Assembly: GCA_910588845.1 (NCBI GenBank)
Contig: CAJURU010000005.1
Location: 1 to 64,000 of the forward strand
DNA length: 64,000 bases
Reading direction: 5' to 3'
Source of the DNA: an uncultured Lachnospiraceae bacterium
GTDB taxonomy: Bacteria > Bacillota > Clostridia > Lachnospirales > Lachnospiraceae
The translations under genes were made by a program, and so were the position numbers. Under the pieces are notes generated by a model that was not told where the DNA came from, made no database searches, and was given only the letters and a program-made list of their open reading frames with translations. Of this stretch, positions 1 through 7,842 are shown one piece after another; within the stretch, counting starts at the first letter, position 1, and each line of letters opens with the position of its first letter.

Positions 1-627
1 CTATTTCTTATCAGGAAAGTCTAAATTTCATAGACACAAGATTTTTTACAGCCTCTTTTTTAAAGTTATTTTATCATATAATTAAATGTAATACTGGACA
101 TTTTAGTGTTTTAAACTGGGCGACAAAGATTACATAATCCAGCGTATAGTCCGTAGATTCTTCTTGTCTTTTTCAGTGTCTTCCTTCCATTGCCGGGTGT
201 AGGTTGGACAACATAAGAATTATAACATATCAATCCCTATGTTTGTATCTATTTCTTAAAAGGCTTGAAAATTCGTTTTCTTTATGGAAAGGCATTGCGC
301 AGCTAAGGGCAAGAAAATACGCCCCCAAATACAACCCTGGAAGTATAGACTTCCAGGGAATTTTCTGTTATATAATCTATAACAAATCCCAACATTACAA
401 AACTGTAAGATTATTGTAAGGTAAACACAGGGCAGTTTTAAGAAAAATGCGATAGACTGTCCTAAGGCGGCAGGAGACGCCCCAAATCCTTCTGCTTTCC
501 CATTCCGATTGGGGCGTCGAATGCGGCCAGTATAATCTTAAAGAAAAATTAAGAAAAATAGTGAAGAAAATCCAAGAATAATTTCGTTAAATAAGATAGG
601 ACATAAAAATTACAGGAGAGAAAGCAT
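1..627. other. Intergenic region without a convincing gene
   Basis: No ORF here has a ribosome binding site and a recognisable protein. A 71-codon plus-strand frame at 204-419 runs through a terminator-like hairpin and is probably not a gene. The stretch holds that hairpin (335-358) and a second inverted repeat (476-485 with 509-518, GACGCCCCAA/TTGGGGCGTC) about 110 bases before the first gene. The sequence TGTCCTAAGG at 459-468 resembles the motif near 3.4 kb. Confidence 0.6.
335..366 (+). terminator. Terminator-like hairpin
   Basis: A perfect 9-bp stem, CCCTGGAAG (335-343) with CTTCCAGGG (350-358), has a 6-base loop and is followed by a T-rich AATTTTCTGT. It probably ends a transcript entering from upstream of the window. 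The tail is weak, so the direction is not certain. Confidence 0.55.
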
Positions 628-1650
628 ATGAGAGATATTACATTTACCGTACCCTGTTTCAATTCAGAAGACTATATGGAACATTGTATTGATACGCTGC
701 TGACCGCAGACGAGCGGGCAGAAATTATCATTGTCGACGACGGTTCCACAGACCGGACAGGGGAGATTGCAGACAATTATGCGAGGAATTATCCGGAGAT
801 TGTGCGGGTTGTCCACCAGGAGAACGGAGGCCATGGTTCCGGCGTCAATGCCGGGCTTGCCTTAGCGACCGGCAAGTATTTCAAGGTTGTCGATTCGGAT
901 GACTGGCTGGATGAGAGGGAACTGCAAAAACTTCTCCATAAGATCCGTGAATGGGAGAAACGAGAGATTACGGTAGATTTGATAATTTGCAATTATCTAT
1001 ACGACCATGCCAATGAGAGTAAAGTAAAACGGATGGGTTATAAAAATGTGCTGAGGGAGAATCAGGTTTGCGGCTGGGACGCAGTCAGGCATTTTCATCC
1101 TTCCCAGTATTTGGTGATGCATTCTTTGTTTTACCGCACGGAAGTGCTGCGCAAGTCCGGGGTGAAGCTGCCGAAACATACTTTCTATGTAGATAATATT
1201 TTTGCTAATCAGCCGCTGCCCTATGTAAAGACATTGTGCTATCTGAATCTGGATCTCTACCATTATTTCCTGGGCAGGGACGATCAGTCAGTCAATGAGA
1301 AAGTTTTGATGCGGCGTATCGACCAGCAGATAAGGGTGACAAAACTGGTTTCCAAGTGTGCGGATTTGGAGAAATTGAGTGAGGATAACCCAAAACTCAG
1401 CAATTATTTAATCCGCAATATATCAATTATGATGGCAATTTCATCCATTCACCTGCTGTTGATAGGCACGCCGGAGGCGTTAAAGAAGCGGGAAATGCTT
1501 TGGAACTATGTAAAGTACCACGACCAGAGATTATATGCATCCTTGAAATGGCGGACAATCAGCGGTTTTACTTACCTGCCGGGGAGGATTGGGGATGCGT
1601 TTACGCTTGCCGGGTATCGCGTGGCAAGGAGACTATACCAATTTAATTAA
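628..1650 (+). CDS. Family 2 glycosyltransferase
   Basis: This 340-residue protein should transfer a sugar from a nucleotide-sugar donor to an envelope or exopolysaccharide acceptor at the inner face of the membrane. The N-terminal half has the GT-A fold signatures: TFTVPCFNSEDY at the start, DDGSTD at residues 37-42 for nucleotide binding, and DSDDW at 89-93 as the metal-binding DXD-type motif. The C-terminal half is not diagnostic and shows no clear membrane span. The start has GGAGAG at a good distance. It heads a three-gene operon with the permuted papain-like protein (24-base gap) and a flippase-like membrane protein, which points to envelope glycan or glycolipid work. Donor and acceptor cannot be told from the sequence. 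Confidence 0.88.
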   Translation: MRDITFTVPCFNSEDYMEHCIDTLLTADERAEIIIVDDGSTDRTGEIADNYARNYPEIVRVVHQENGGHGSGVNAGLALATGKYFKVVDSDDWLDERELQKLLHKIREWEKREITVDLIICNYLYDHANESKVKRMGYKNVLRENQVCGWDAVRHFHPSQYLVMHSLFYRTEVLRKSGVKLPKHTFYVDNIFANQPLPYVKTLCYLNLDLYHYFLGRDDQSVNEKVLMRRIDQQIRVTKLVSKCADLEKLSEDNPKLSNYLIRNISIMMAISSIHLLLIGTPEALKKREMLWNYVKYHDQRLYASLKWRTISGFTYLPGRIGDAFTLAGYRVARRLYQFN

Positions 1651-1674
1651 GAAAGAGACAAAAGAGGTAACAGG

Positions 1675-2286
1675 ATGGAACAGATATACTTTGCATTGGT
1701 AGACACACCGGGGTTCTTTGCCTCGGTCATCCGCAAGGTGACTGGCATTGATTATATTCATGTGGTGTTGTCTATGGATGAGGAATTGCAGGAGGCGTAC
1801 AGCGTAGGCAGGAGGAATCCTTCAATCCCTATTCTGGCAGGATTTGAGAAGGAAGATACGCAGAAGATAGAAAGGGTGTTTCCGACGGCGCGTTATAAAA
1901 TTGTCAGCCTGGAATGCACCAAAGAGCAGAAGGCGGAGCTTGCCAGGAAGCTCAGGGAATGTTATGAGAAAAGATTTCAATATCATTATTGTGTATTGGG
2001 GCTGCCCATGATATTATTGAATATACCGTTTTACCAGAAGAATCATTACACATGTTCTTCTTTTACGGCGAATATCTTGCAGGAAAATGGGATAGAGCTT
2101 TTTGACAAGCATTTTTCACTGGTGACTCCCAGAGATTTTTATGAACTGGAGCAGACCAGCACCATTTATGAGGGGACGTTGAGTAAGTTTAACAGGCTCA
2201 ACGGCTGTTATCCGGTCAAACGCAGGAACATGTTCCGTAGGATGTGGCGTAAATTATCGTATGCAATGAATGGAGTTTACTTATGA
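1675..2286 (+). CDS. Permuted NlpC/P60 (YiiX-like) papain-fold protein
   Basis: A 203-residue protein with the residue order of circularly permuted NlpC/P60 enzymes: a histidine near the N-terminus (His29 in YIHVV) and the candidate nucleophilic cysteine much later (Cys127 in HYTCSSF). Known members of this superfamily are amidases, peptidases or lipid acyltransferases acting on envelope material. No signal peptide is visible; the hydrophobic stretch near residues 106-118 could bind membrane. It lies between a glycosyltransferase and a lipid flippase-like gene and overlaps the latter by ATGA, so the three are probably co-translated. Family assignment rests on the motifs; the substrate is unknown. 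Confidence 0.68.
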   Translation: MEQIYFALVDTPGFFASVIRKVTGIDYIHVVLSMDEELQEAYSVGRRNPSIPILAGFEKEDTQKIERVFPTARYKIVSLECTKEQKAELARKLRECYEKRFQYHYCVLGLPMILLNIPFYQKNHYTCSSFTANILQENGIELFDKHFSLVTPRDFYELEQTSTIYEGTLSKFNRLNGCYPVKRRNMFRRMWRKLSYAMNGVYL

Positions 2287-3341
2287 GTAAGAAAAATATT
2301 ATCAGCGCCATCATATTTATCTTGTTGGCAGTACTGACATTTTATGTTATTTTCAAGGGAAATGATATGGAGGCGGTCGTGGAATCTGTTAGGACTTTGC
2401 ACCCCTTATATTTGTGCGCGGCCGTCGCAACGGCATTCTTCTTTGTATCGGCGGAAGGATTTATGATCTGCTATCTTCTGCGGGCTTTGAATTATAAGAC
2501 GAGCGCGGCTACCTGTGTCAAGTATTCATTCGTGGGATTTTTCTTTTCCGGGATTACGCCCTCGGCCACCGGCGGACAGCCCATGCAGCTCTATTATATG
2601 CAGAAGGAAGGGCATAAGGTTTCAGACAGTTCTGTCGTGTTAATGACCGTGGCGGTTATTTATAAATTTGTGCTGGTGGTAATGGGGATTGGCATTTTGA
2701 TTTTCTGTTATGAGCCGCTTGCAGAACACTTACAAGGCTATTTATATCTTTATTATCTGGGACTGTTTCTAAATACGCTGTTGGTGGTAGTTCTGCTCTT
2801 TGTTATGGTGAGCCCCAAATGTTTTAAAGGAATTGTTGTAGGTGGAGAGAAATTGTTAAAAAAGCTGAGGATTCTCAAGAATTCTGGCGAACGGACGAAG
2901 AAGCTCATTGAAATGGCAGATCAATATCATGAGGCAGTGTTGTTTTTCTTGAACAATAAGAGAAAAATTTATGCAGTTATTGCCTTTACGGTGGTTCAGC
3001 GATGCAGCGTATTCTTTTTAACCTGGTTGATTTACAAGGGGTTGGGGCTTAACGGAACATCGGCGTTTACCGTGATGAGCTTACAGGCGGCGATTTACAT
3101 AGCGGTTGATATGCTTCCGCTGCCGGGCGCGCAGGGTATCACAGAGATGATGTATAAGACTGCGTTTTCCCAGGTATTTACCGGCGCGACGCTGACAGCG
3201 TCGATGTGCGTCACACGTGGGCTGAATTTCTATATGGTGTTAATCGTCAGCGCGTTGGTGGCGGCCTGGTGCCACTTTAAATCAAAGGCAGGACGCGTGG
3301 TTTCTAACAGGTGTTCCCAGGTAGAAAGCCCTAAGTGTTAA
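2283..3341 (+). CDS. Lysylphosphatidylglycerol synthase TM region/UPF0104 flippase-like membrane protein
   Basis: A 352-residue polytopic membrane protein with about eight hydrophobic segments. It matches the UPF0104/TIGR00374 family, which corresponds to the flippase part of MprF without the aminoacyl-transferase domain. Supporting motifs are FSGITPSATGGQPMQ near residue 95 and DMLPLPGAQGITE near 277, the two conserved polar loops of the family. The start overlaps the preceding stop as ATGA, showing translational coupling. It probably moves or binds a lipid, perhaps one modified by the neighbouring glycosyltransferase (inference). A hairpin terminator at 3427-3478 follows, after a 40-bp tandem repeat. 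Confidence 0.82.
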   Translation: MSKKNIISAIIFILLAVLTFYVIFKGNDMEAVVESVRTLHPLYLCAAVATAFFFVSAEGFMICYLLRALNYKTSAATCVKYSFVGFFFSGITPSATGGQPMQLYYMQKEGHKVSDSSVVLMTVAVIYKFVLVVMGIGILIFCYEPLAEHLQGYLYLYYLGLFLNTLLVVVLLFVMVSPKCFKGIVVGGEKLLKKLRILKNSGERTKKLIEMADQYHEAVLFFLNNKRKIYAVIAFTVVQRCSVFFLTWLIYKGLGLNGTSAFTVMSLQAAIYIAVDMLPLPGAQGITEMMYKTAFSQVFTGATLTASMCVTRGLNFYMVLIVSALVAAWCHFKSKAGRVVSNRCSQVESPKC

Positions 3342-3359
3342 TTCATGATGTGTGCTTGT

Positions 3360-3435
3360 GTGAATGAAAGATGCCGTTGCGTGACAGTCCTAAGGGATTG
3401 TGAATGAAAGATGCCGTTGCGTGACAGTCCTAAGG
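3360..3435 (+). repeat. Tandem direct repeat, 36 bp conserved, 40-bp period
   Basis: Bases 3360-3395 and 3400-3435 are identical over 36 bases; each copy ends in GTGACAGTCCTAAGG. The second copy also supplies the left arm of the terminator hairpin that follows. The repeat lies after the flippase-like gene and before the convergent pncB gene and codes for nothing evident. Confidence 0.85.
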
Positions 3436-3478
3436 AATTCCAGGCAAGCCTGGCGCCTCCTTAGGACATATTAATATT
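3427..3478. terminator. Hairpin terminator between convergent genes
   Basis: A 10-bp outer stem, GTCCTAAGGA (3427-3436) with TCCTTAGGAC (3458-3467), encloses a second stem made of CCAGG and CCTGG (3440-3453), and the AT-rich TTAATATTTTGTTCTT follows. It separates the plus-strand envelope operon from the minus-strand pncB gene and could serve both. Confidence 0.65.
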
Positions 3479-3484
3479 TTGTTC

Positions 3485-4948
3485 TTAAAACTGATGATGC
3501 TCTGCGGAGAGTTCCCGCAGGATATTCCGTTTCATTTCAAACAGGTTATCAGACAAATCTACATATACTTTGCTGGGGTTGGAGAAACGCTTTACTTCAT
3601 TCCAGAGCGTGTTTTTCTCCTGCTCACAGTATTTCTGTATTTCCATGACGCTGGGGGGATCGTAGACGCATTGCCCCTTATCAAACACTTTTATGGGCAG
3701 ACGGCGCATCGTATAGGTTCCGCCGACAAGATTCGTGTATTTCCAGGTTTCAAGTGGATCAAAAATGCGTAGGTTCTTCTCACAATCGAAGGTTTCACCT
3801 TCTAAACAGATTAAGTCGGCTTTAATTTTCCCCGATTCTTTCTCATAAATACGGTAAATTGTCTTATTGCCGGGATTCGTCACTTTCTCACTGTTTTCGG
3901 AAAGTTTGATTCTGGGCACGAAATTTCCCTGTTCGTCCTGAGTGGCGGCGAGTTTATATACTCCGCCGAAGGCAGGTGTGTTCTTAGAGGTTATCAGATT
4001 AGTGCCGACGCCCCAGGAAGTGATAGCTGCTCCCTGCGCTTTGAGGTTTTCAATGAGATACTCGTCCAAATCATTAGAGGCGGAGATAATAGCGTCTGTA
4101 AATCCGGCTTCGTCCAGCATTCTGCGCGCCTGTTTGGAGAGATACGCGAGATCGCCGCTGTCCATGCGGATGCCGTAGTTGGCGAGGGGGATATCTTGCG
4201 CGCGCATTTCTTTAAATACACGGATGGCGTTGGGAATGCCGGATTTTAAAGTGTCGTAAGTATCCACGAGCAAGATGCAGGCGGAGGGGTAGTATTTGGC
4301 GTACGTTTTAAAAGCCGTATATTCGTCCAGAAAGCTCATAATCCAGCTGTGAGCATGCGTGCCCTTCACCGGCACGTCGAACAGCCTGCCGCAGAGGACG
4401 TTTGACGTGCCGCAGCATCCGCCGATAATGGCGGCCCTGGCGCCGTAGATACCGGCGTCCGGTCCCTGCGCGCGGCGCAGTCCAAATTCCATGACCCCGT
4501 CGCTGCCCGCAGCATAGCATACGCGAGCGGCCTTTGTGGCAATCAGGCTCTGATGGTTTAAGATATTTAATACGGCTGTTTCAATAAGCTGTGCTTCCAT
4601 GATGGGGGCGATTACTTTAATCAAGGGTTCCCGGGGGAAAATGACCGTGCCTTCCGTGACGGCGTAGATATCTCCAGAGAAACGGAACGTTCTTAAGTAT
4701 TCCAAAAAATCTTCTTCAAAAATTCCCAGCGACCGCAAATAAGAAATGTCGGATGTATCAAAGCGGAGATGTTTAATGTAATCAATAATCTGCGCAAGTC
4801 CGGCAAAGATGGCATAGCCCCCATTGTCGGGGTTTGTGCGGTAGAAAGCGTCAAAAATAACGACATTTTGGTTGCCGGTTTTAAAATATCCCTGCATCAT
4901 TGTCAATTCATACAAATCTGTCAGCAAGGTCAGATGGTCTGTAATCAT
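3485..4948 (-). CDS. pncB: Nicotinate phosphoribosyltransferase
   Basis: This 487-residue enzyme joins nicotinate to PRPP with ATP to give nicotinate mononucleotide, the entry step of the Preiss-Handler NAD salvage route, in the cytoplasm. The length and the motifs LLTDLYELTMMQGY at the N-terminus, EFGLRRAQG in the middle, GTHAHSW around the conserved histidine, and GIRMDSGDL fit the clostridial/Bacillus-type enzyme. The start is preceded by GGAG and a minus-strand promoter (TTGCAG, 18 bases, TATACT) lies at 4983-5012. It is a single-gene unit. The glutamine-dependent NAD synthetase needed at the end of the same route is encoded at 19.3-21.3 kb. Confidence 0.95.
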   Translation of the reverse strand: MITDHLTLLTDLYELTMMQGYFKTGNQNVVIFDAFYRTNPDNGGYAIFAGLAQIIDYIKHLRFDTSDISYLRSLGIFEEDFLEYLRTFRFSGDIYAVTEGTVIFPREPLIKVIAPIMEAQLIETAVLNILNHQSLIATKAARVCYAAGSDGVMEFGLRRAQGPDAGIYGARAAIIGGCCGTSNVLCGRLFDVPVKGTHAHSWIMSFLDEYTAFKTYAKYYPSACILLVDTYDTLKSGIPNAIRVFKEMRAQDIPLANYGIRMDSGDLAYLSKQARRMLDEAGFTDAIISASNDLDEYLIENLKAQGAAITSWGVGTNLITSKNTPAFGGVYKLAATQDEQGNFVPRIKLSENSEKVTNPGNKTIYRIYEKESGKIKADLICLEGETFDCEKNLRIFDPLETWKYTNLVGGTYTMRRLPIKVFDKGQCVYDPPSVMEIQKYCEQEKNTLWNEVKRFSNPSKVYVDLSDNLFEMKRNILRELSAEHHQF

Positions 4949-4982
4949 GGAGGAAACGCTCCTTTCGTTCGCTTTTGCAGCA

Positions 4983-5012
4983 AGTATATCATATCAAAGT
5001 GCGTATCTGCAA
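4983..5012 (-). promoter_or_regulatory. Candidate promoter of pncB
   Basis: On the minus strand, TTGCAG (5012-5007) and TATACT (4988-4983) are 18 bases apart, a few tens of bases before the pncB start. Confidence 0.5.
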
Positions 5013-5200
5013 CTGGACTTAGAGTGTGATTTATTTGTGATTTGTATACAGGAACCCTTTTATTTTGCGAAAAAATATGGTATTCTTTTTCTATTGTTAC
5101 TTTTCAGGCTGCGTTTGCAGGAGTGTGATTTTCGTATGGTCCGGCGTATGCGGAACCTGAACAGCAATTTATATTTTTTGAGAGAAAGGTAAATGTTTAT

Positions 5201-6394
5201 ATGAAGAGGAAAATAACAGCACTTATAATTGCCGTATGCGCGGTATCACTGATTGGCGGCTGCGGCGGAAAAGGAACCAGCGACAAGGGACAGAATACGG
5301 CAGAAGGTACGGAGGATTCCGACGGCGAGACGAGCGCAACCTCATACAATGTGGATGAATGTGTGAAGCTCGCAGAGTATAAAGGCCTGGAGGTTACCCT
5401 GGGCGCTTATGAGGTCAAAGAGGAAGATGTCAAGAGCAATATCGAGTCCACGCTTGCATCTTATCCCAATTATATAGATACGGATAAGACAACCGTGGAA
5501 GAAGGGGATATTGCCAATATTGATTATGAAGGCCTGAAAGACGGCGTGGCATTTGAAGGTGGAACGGCGCAGGGCGCTAACCTGGAAATCGGCTCAAACA
5601 GTTTTATCGACGGATTCGAGGATGGGCTGATAGGCAAGAAGGTCGGGGAAGACGTAGAGTTAAATCTGACGTTCCCGGAAGATTATCAGAATACGGAGCT
5701 GGCAGGCCAGGCTGTCGTATTTAAGGTGAAGATTAATAAGATTGTCAAAGAAGAGTTTATGACGTATGACACTGTGACGGATGAATTTGTGGCAAATAAT
5801 TTTGTCAATAATGGCTATCAGACGGTAGACGATTTGAAAAAGGGCGTCAGAGAGCAGTTGGAGAGCAATAATGAGAGCCAAATGAAGACTGACACGCAGA
5901 ATGCTGTCTTTGAGAAGCTTCATGAGACCTGTACAGTGACGATGCCGGATGGGCTGCTGGATCAGAGAATCCAGGAATATATGGATCAGTTTACGGAAAA
6001 CCTGAAGACGAATTATAATATGGAGCTTTCGGCTTATCTGACCAGCGTAAATACGACGGAGGATGAATTTAACCAGCAGGTGCGTCAGTATATCGAGGAT
6101 AGTTTGACAAATCAGTTAATCCTGGAGGCCATTGCCAAGAAGGAAAATATTGAACTTGATGAGGATGGATATGCGAAGTATAAGCAGGATATCACAGCAG
6201 AGTTCTCCTTTGAGAGTGAAGACGCCTTGATAGAGCAATATGGGGAGGATTATGTTAAGAACGCCTATATCAGTGATAAAGCGATGGAATTTGTCATTGA
6301 AAACGCCACGATTACTTATGATGATAATGCGGCTGCTGCGGCCGATAGTACAGGAACCGGCACAGCCCCCACTGATGATGCAGCTACACCATAG
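5201..6394 (+). CDS. Trigger-factor-like FKBP prolyl isomerase lipoprotein
   Basis: A 397-residue secreted lipoprotein predicted to assist protein folding outside the membrane. Residues 1-21 form a lipoprotein signal with lipobox LIGGC (lipidated Cys21). A serine/threonine- and acidic-rich linker follows. The region around residues 100-185 matches the FKBP-type PPIase insertion of trigger factor (EEGDIANIDYEG, then IDGFEDGLIGKKVGED). The rest resembles the helical trigger-factor C-domain, which gives the chaperone arms. The ribosome-binding N-domain of true trigger factor is replaced by the lipoprotein leader. The alanine/threonine-rich tail is unusual. The next gene, asnS, starts 37 bases later. 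Function is by homology; clients are unknown. Confidence 0.87.
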   Translation: MKRKITALIIAVCAVSLIGGCGGKGTSDKGQNTAEGTEDSDGETSATSYNVDECVKLAEYKGLEVTLGAYEVKEEDVKSNIESTLASYPNYIDTDKTTVEEGDIANIDYEGLKDGVAFEGGTAQGANLEIGSNSFIDGFEDGLIGKKVGEDVELNLTFPEDYQNTELAGQAVVFKVKINKIVKEEFMTYDTVTDEFVANNFVNNGYQTVDDLKKGVREQLESNNESQMKTDTQNAVFEKLHETCTVTMPDGLLDQRIQEYMDQFTENLKTNYNMELSAYLTSVNTTEDEFNQQVRQYIEDSLTNQLILEAIAKKENIELDEDGYAKYKQDITAEFSFESEDALIEQYGEDYVKNAYISDKAMEFVIENATITYDDNAAAAADSTGTGTAPTDDAATP

Positions 6395-6431
6395 ATGGAT
6401 GGGAATTATTAATGAAAGAAGGAGAGAAGTT

Positions 6432-7823
6432 ATGGAATTAACCAACATTAAGGATTTGTATCGGAAGAAGGAAGAATATCTGGATCAGGAGGTGAGTATC
6501 GGCGGTTGGGTGCGCAGCATTCGCGGTTCCAAGAATTTTGGATTTATGGTAGTAAATGACGGAACATTTTTTGAGCCGTTACAGGTGGTCTACCACGATA
6601 AATTATCTAATTTTGCAGATGTGGATAGGTTGAATGTAGGTGCGGCGGTGATTGTGACCGGGAAATTGGTTGCCACGCCGCAGGCAAAGCAGCCTTTTGA
6701 AATTCAGGCGGATGAGGTTGCCATAGAGGGCAAGTCCACGCCGGATTACCCTTTGCAGAAGAAACGCCACAGTTTTGAATATTTGCGTACAATTTCACAT
6801 CTCAGGCCGCGTACAAATACGTTTGAGGCAGTCTTTCGTGTACGTTCCCTGATCGCTTATGCCATCCACAAATTTTTCCAGGAGCGCGATTTTGTCTATG
6901 TGCATACGCCGATTATTACCGGCAGCGATTGCGAAGGAGCCGGAGAAATGTTTCAGGTGACGACGCTGGATTTGAATGATATGCCGAAAAATGACGATGG
7001 GACTGTGGATTTTTCCCAGGACTTCTTCAATAAGCCAACGAATCTGACCGTGAGCGGACAGCTCAATGGCGAGACGTACGCTATGGCTTTTAAGAATATC
7101 TATACTTTTGGGCCGACGTTCCGTGCGGAGAATTCCAATACCACGAGACATGCGGCGGAATTTTGGATGATTGAACCGGAAATTGCTTTTGCTGATTTGA
7201 AGGATGATATGGTTTTAGCGGAGAGTATGCTCAAATACATTATCAATTATGTGCTGGAACATGCCCCTGAGGAAATGCAGTTTTTTAATAATTTTGTGGA
7301 CAAGGGGCTGTTAGAGCGTCTTCGTCATGTGGCAAGCTCTGAATTTGCCCATGTGACTTATACAGAGGCGATTGAGATTTTGCAAAAGAATAACGATAAG
7401 TTTGAATATAAGGTTTCCTGGGGCGCAGATTTGCAGACGGAGCACGAGCGGTATCTGACCGAAGAGGTATTTAAGCGCCCGGTGTTTGTGACAGATTATC
7501 CCAAGGAAATCAAGGCGTTTTATATGAAACTCAATCCAGACGGCAAGACGGTTGCCGCGGTAGACTGCCTTGTACCGGGAATCGGCGAGATTATCGGCGG
7601 AAGCCAGAGAGAGGACGATTACGACAAGCTTTGCCAGCGCATGGAAGAGTTGGGATTGAACAAGGAGGATTACGATTTCTACCTTGATTTGCGTAAATAC
7701 GGTACGGCAAGACATGCCGGTTTTGGCCTTGGATTTGAGCGGTGCGTCATGTATCTGACAGGCATGACGAACATCCGTGATGTTGTGCCCTTCCCGCGGA
7801 CAGTAAACAATTGTGAATTGTAG
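6432..7823 (+). CDS. asnS: Asparaginyl-tRNA synthetase
   Basis: This 463-residue class IIb enzyme charges tRNA-Asn with asparagine in the cytoplasm. The N-terminal OB-fold anticodon-binding domain (VSIGGWVRSIRGSKNFGF) leads to the class II core, with motif 2 at FRAENSNTTRHAAEFWMIEPE-like residues and motif 3 at GFGLGFERCVMYLTG. The ORF is open further upstream, but the ATG at 6432 has GGAGAGAAG in the right place and yields the conserved N-terminus, so it is preferred. It follows the trigger-factor-like lipoprotein gene closely and may share its transcript. No T-box leader is visible. Confidence 0.96.
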   Translation: MELTNIKDLYRKKEEYLDQEVSIGGWVRSIRGSKNFGFMVVNDGTFFEPLQVVYHDKLSNFADVDRLNVGAAVIVTGKLVATPQAKQPFEIQADEVAIEGKSTPDYPLQKKRHSFEYLRTISHLRPRTNTFEAVFRVRSLIAYAIHKFFQERDFVYVHTPIITGSDCEGAGEMFQVTTLDLNDMPKNDDGTVDFSQDFFNKPTNLTVSGQLNGETYAMAFKNIYTFGPTFRAENSNTTRHAAEFWMIEPEIAFADLKDDMVLAESMLKYIINYVLEHAPEEMQFFNNFVDKGLLERLRHVASSEFAHVTYTEAIEILQKNNDKFEYKVSWGADLQTEHERYLTEEVFKRPVFVTDYPKEIKAFYMKLNPDGKTVAAVDCLVPGIGEIIGGSQREDDYDKLCQRMEELGLNKEDYDFYLDLRKYGTARHAGFGLGFERCVMYLTGMTNIRDVVPFPRTVNNCEL

Positions 7824-7842
7824 TTAGGAAGAAGGGGTAGAT

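Noticed and set aside
204..419. 71-codon plus-strand frame near the window start
   Set aside because: It has no ribosome binding site, no recognisable protein features, and contains a terminator hairpin.
4872..5192. 106-codon plus-strand frame before the trigger-factor-like lipoprotein
   Set aside because: It starts within pncB on the opposite strand and has no family features or binding site; it probably covers only the intergenic promoter region.
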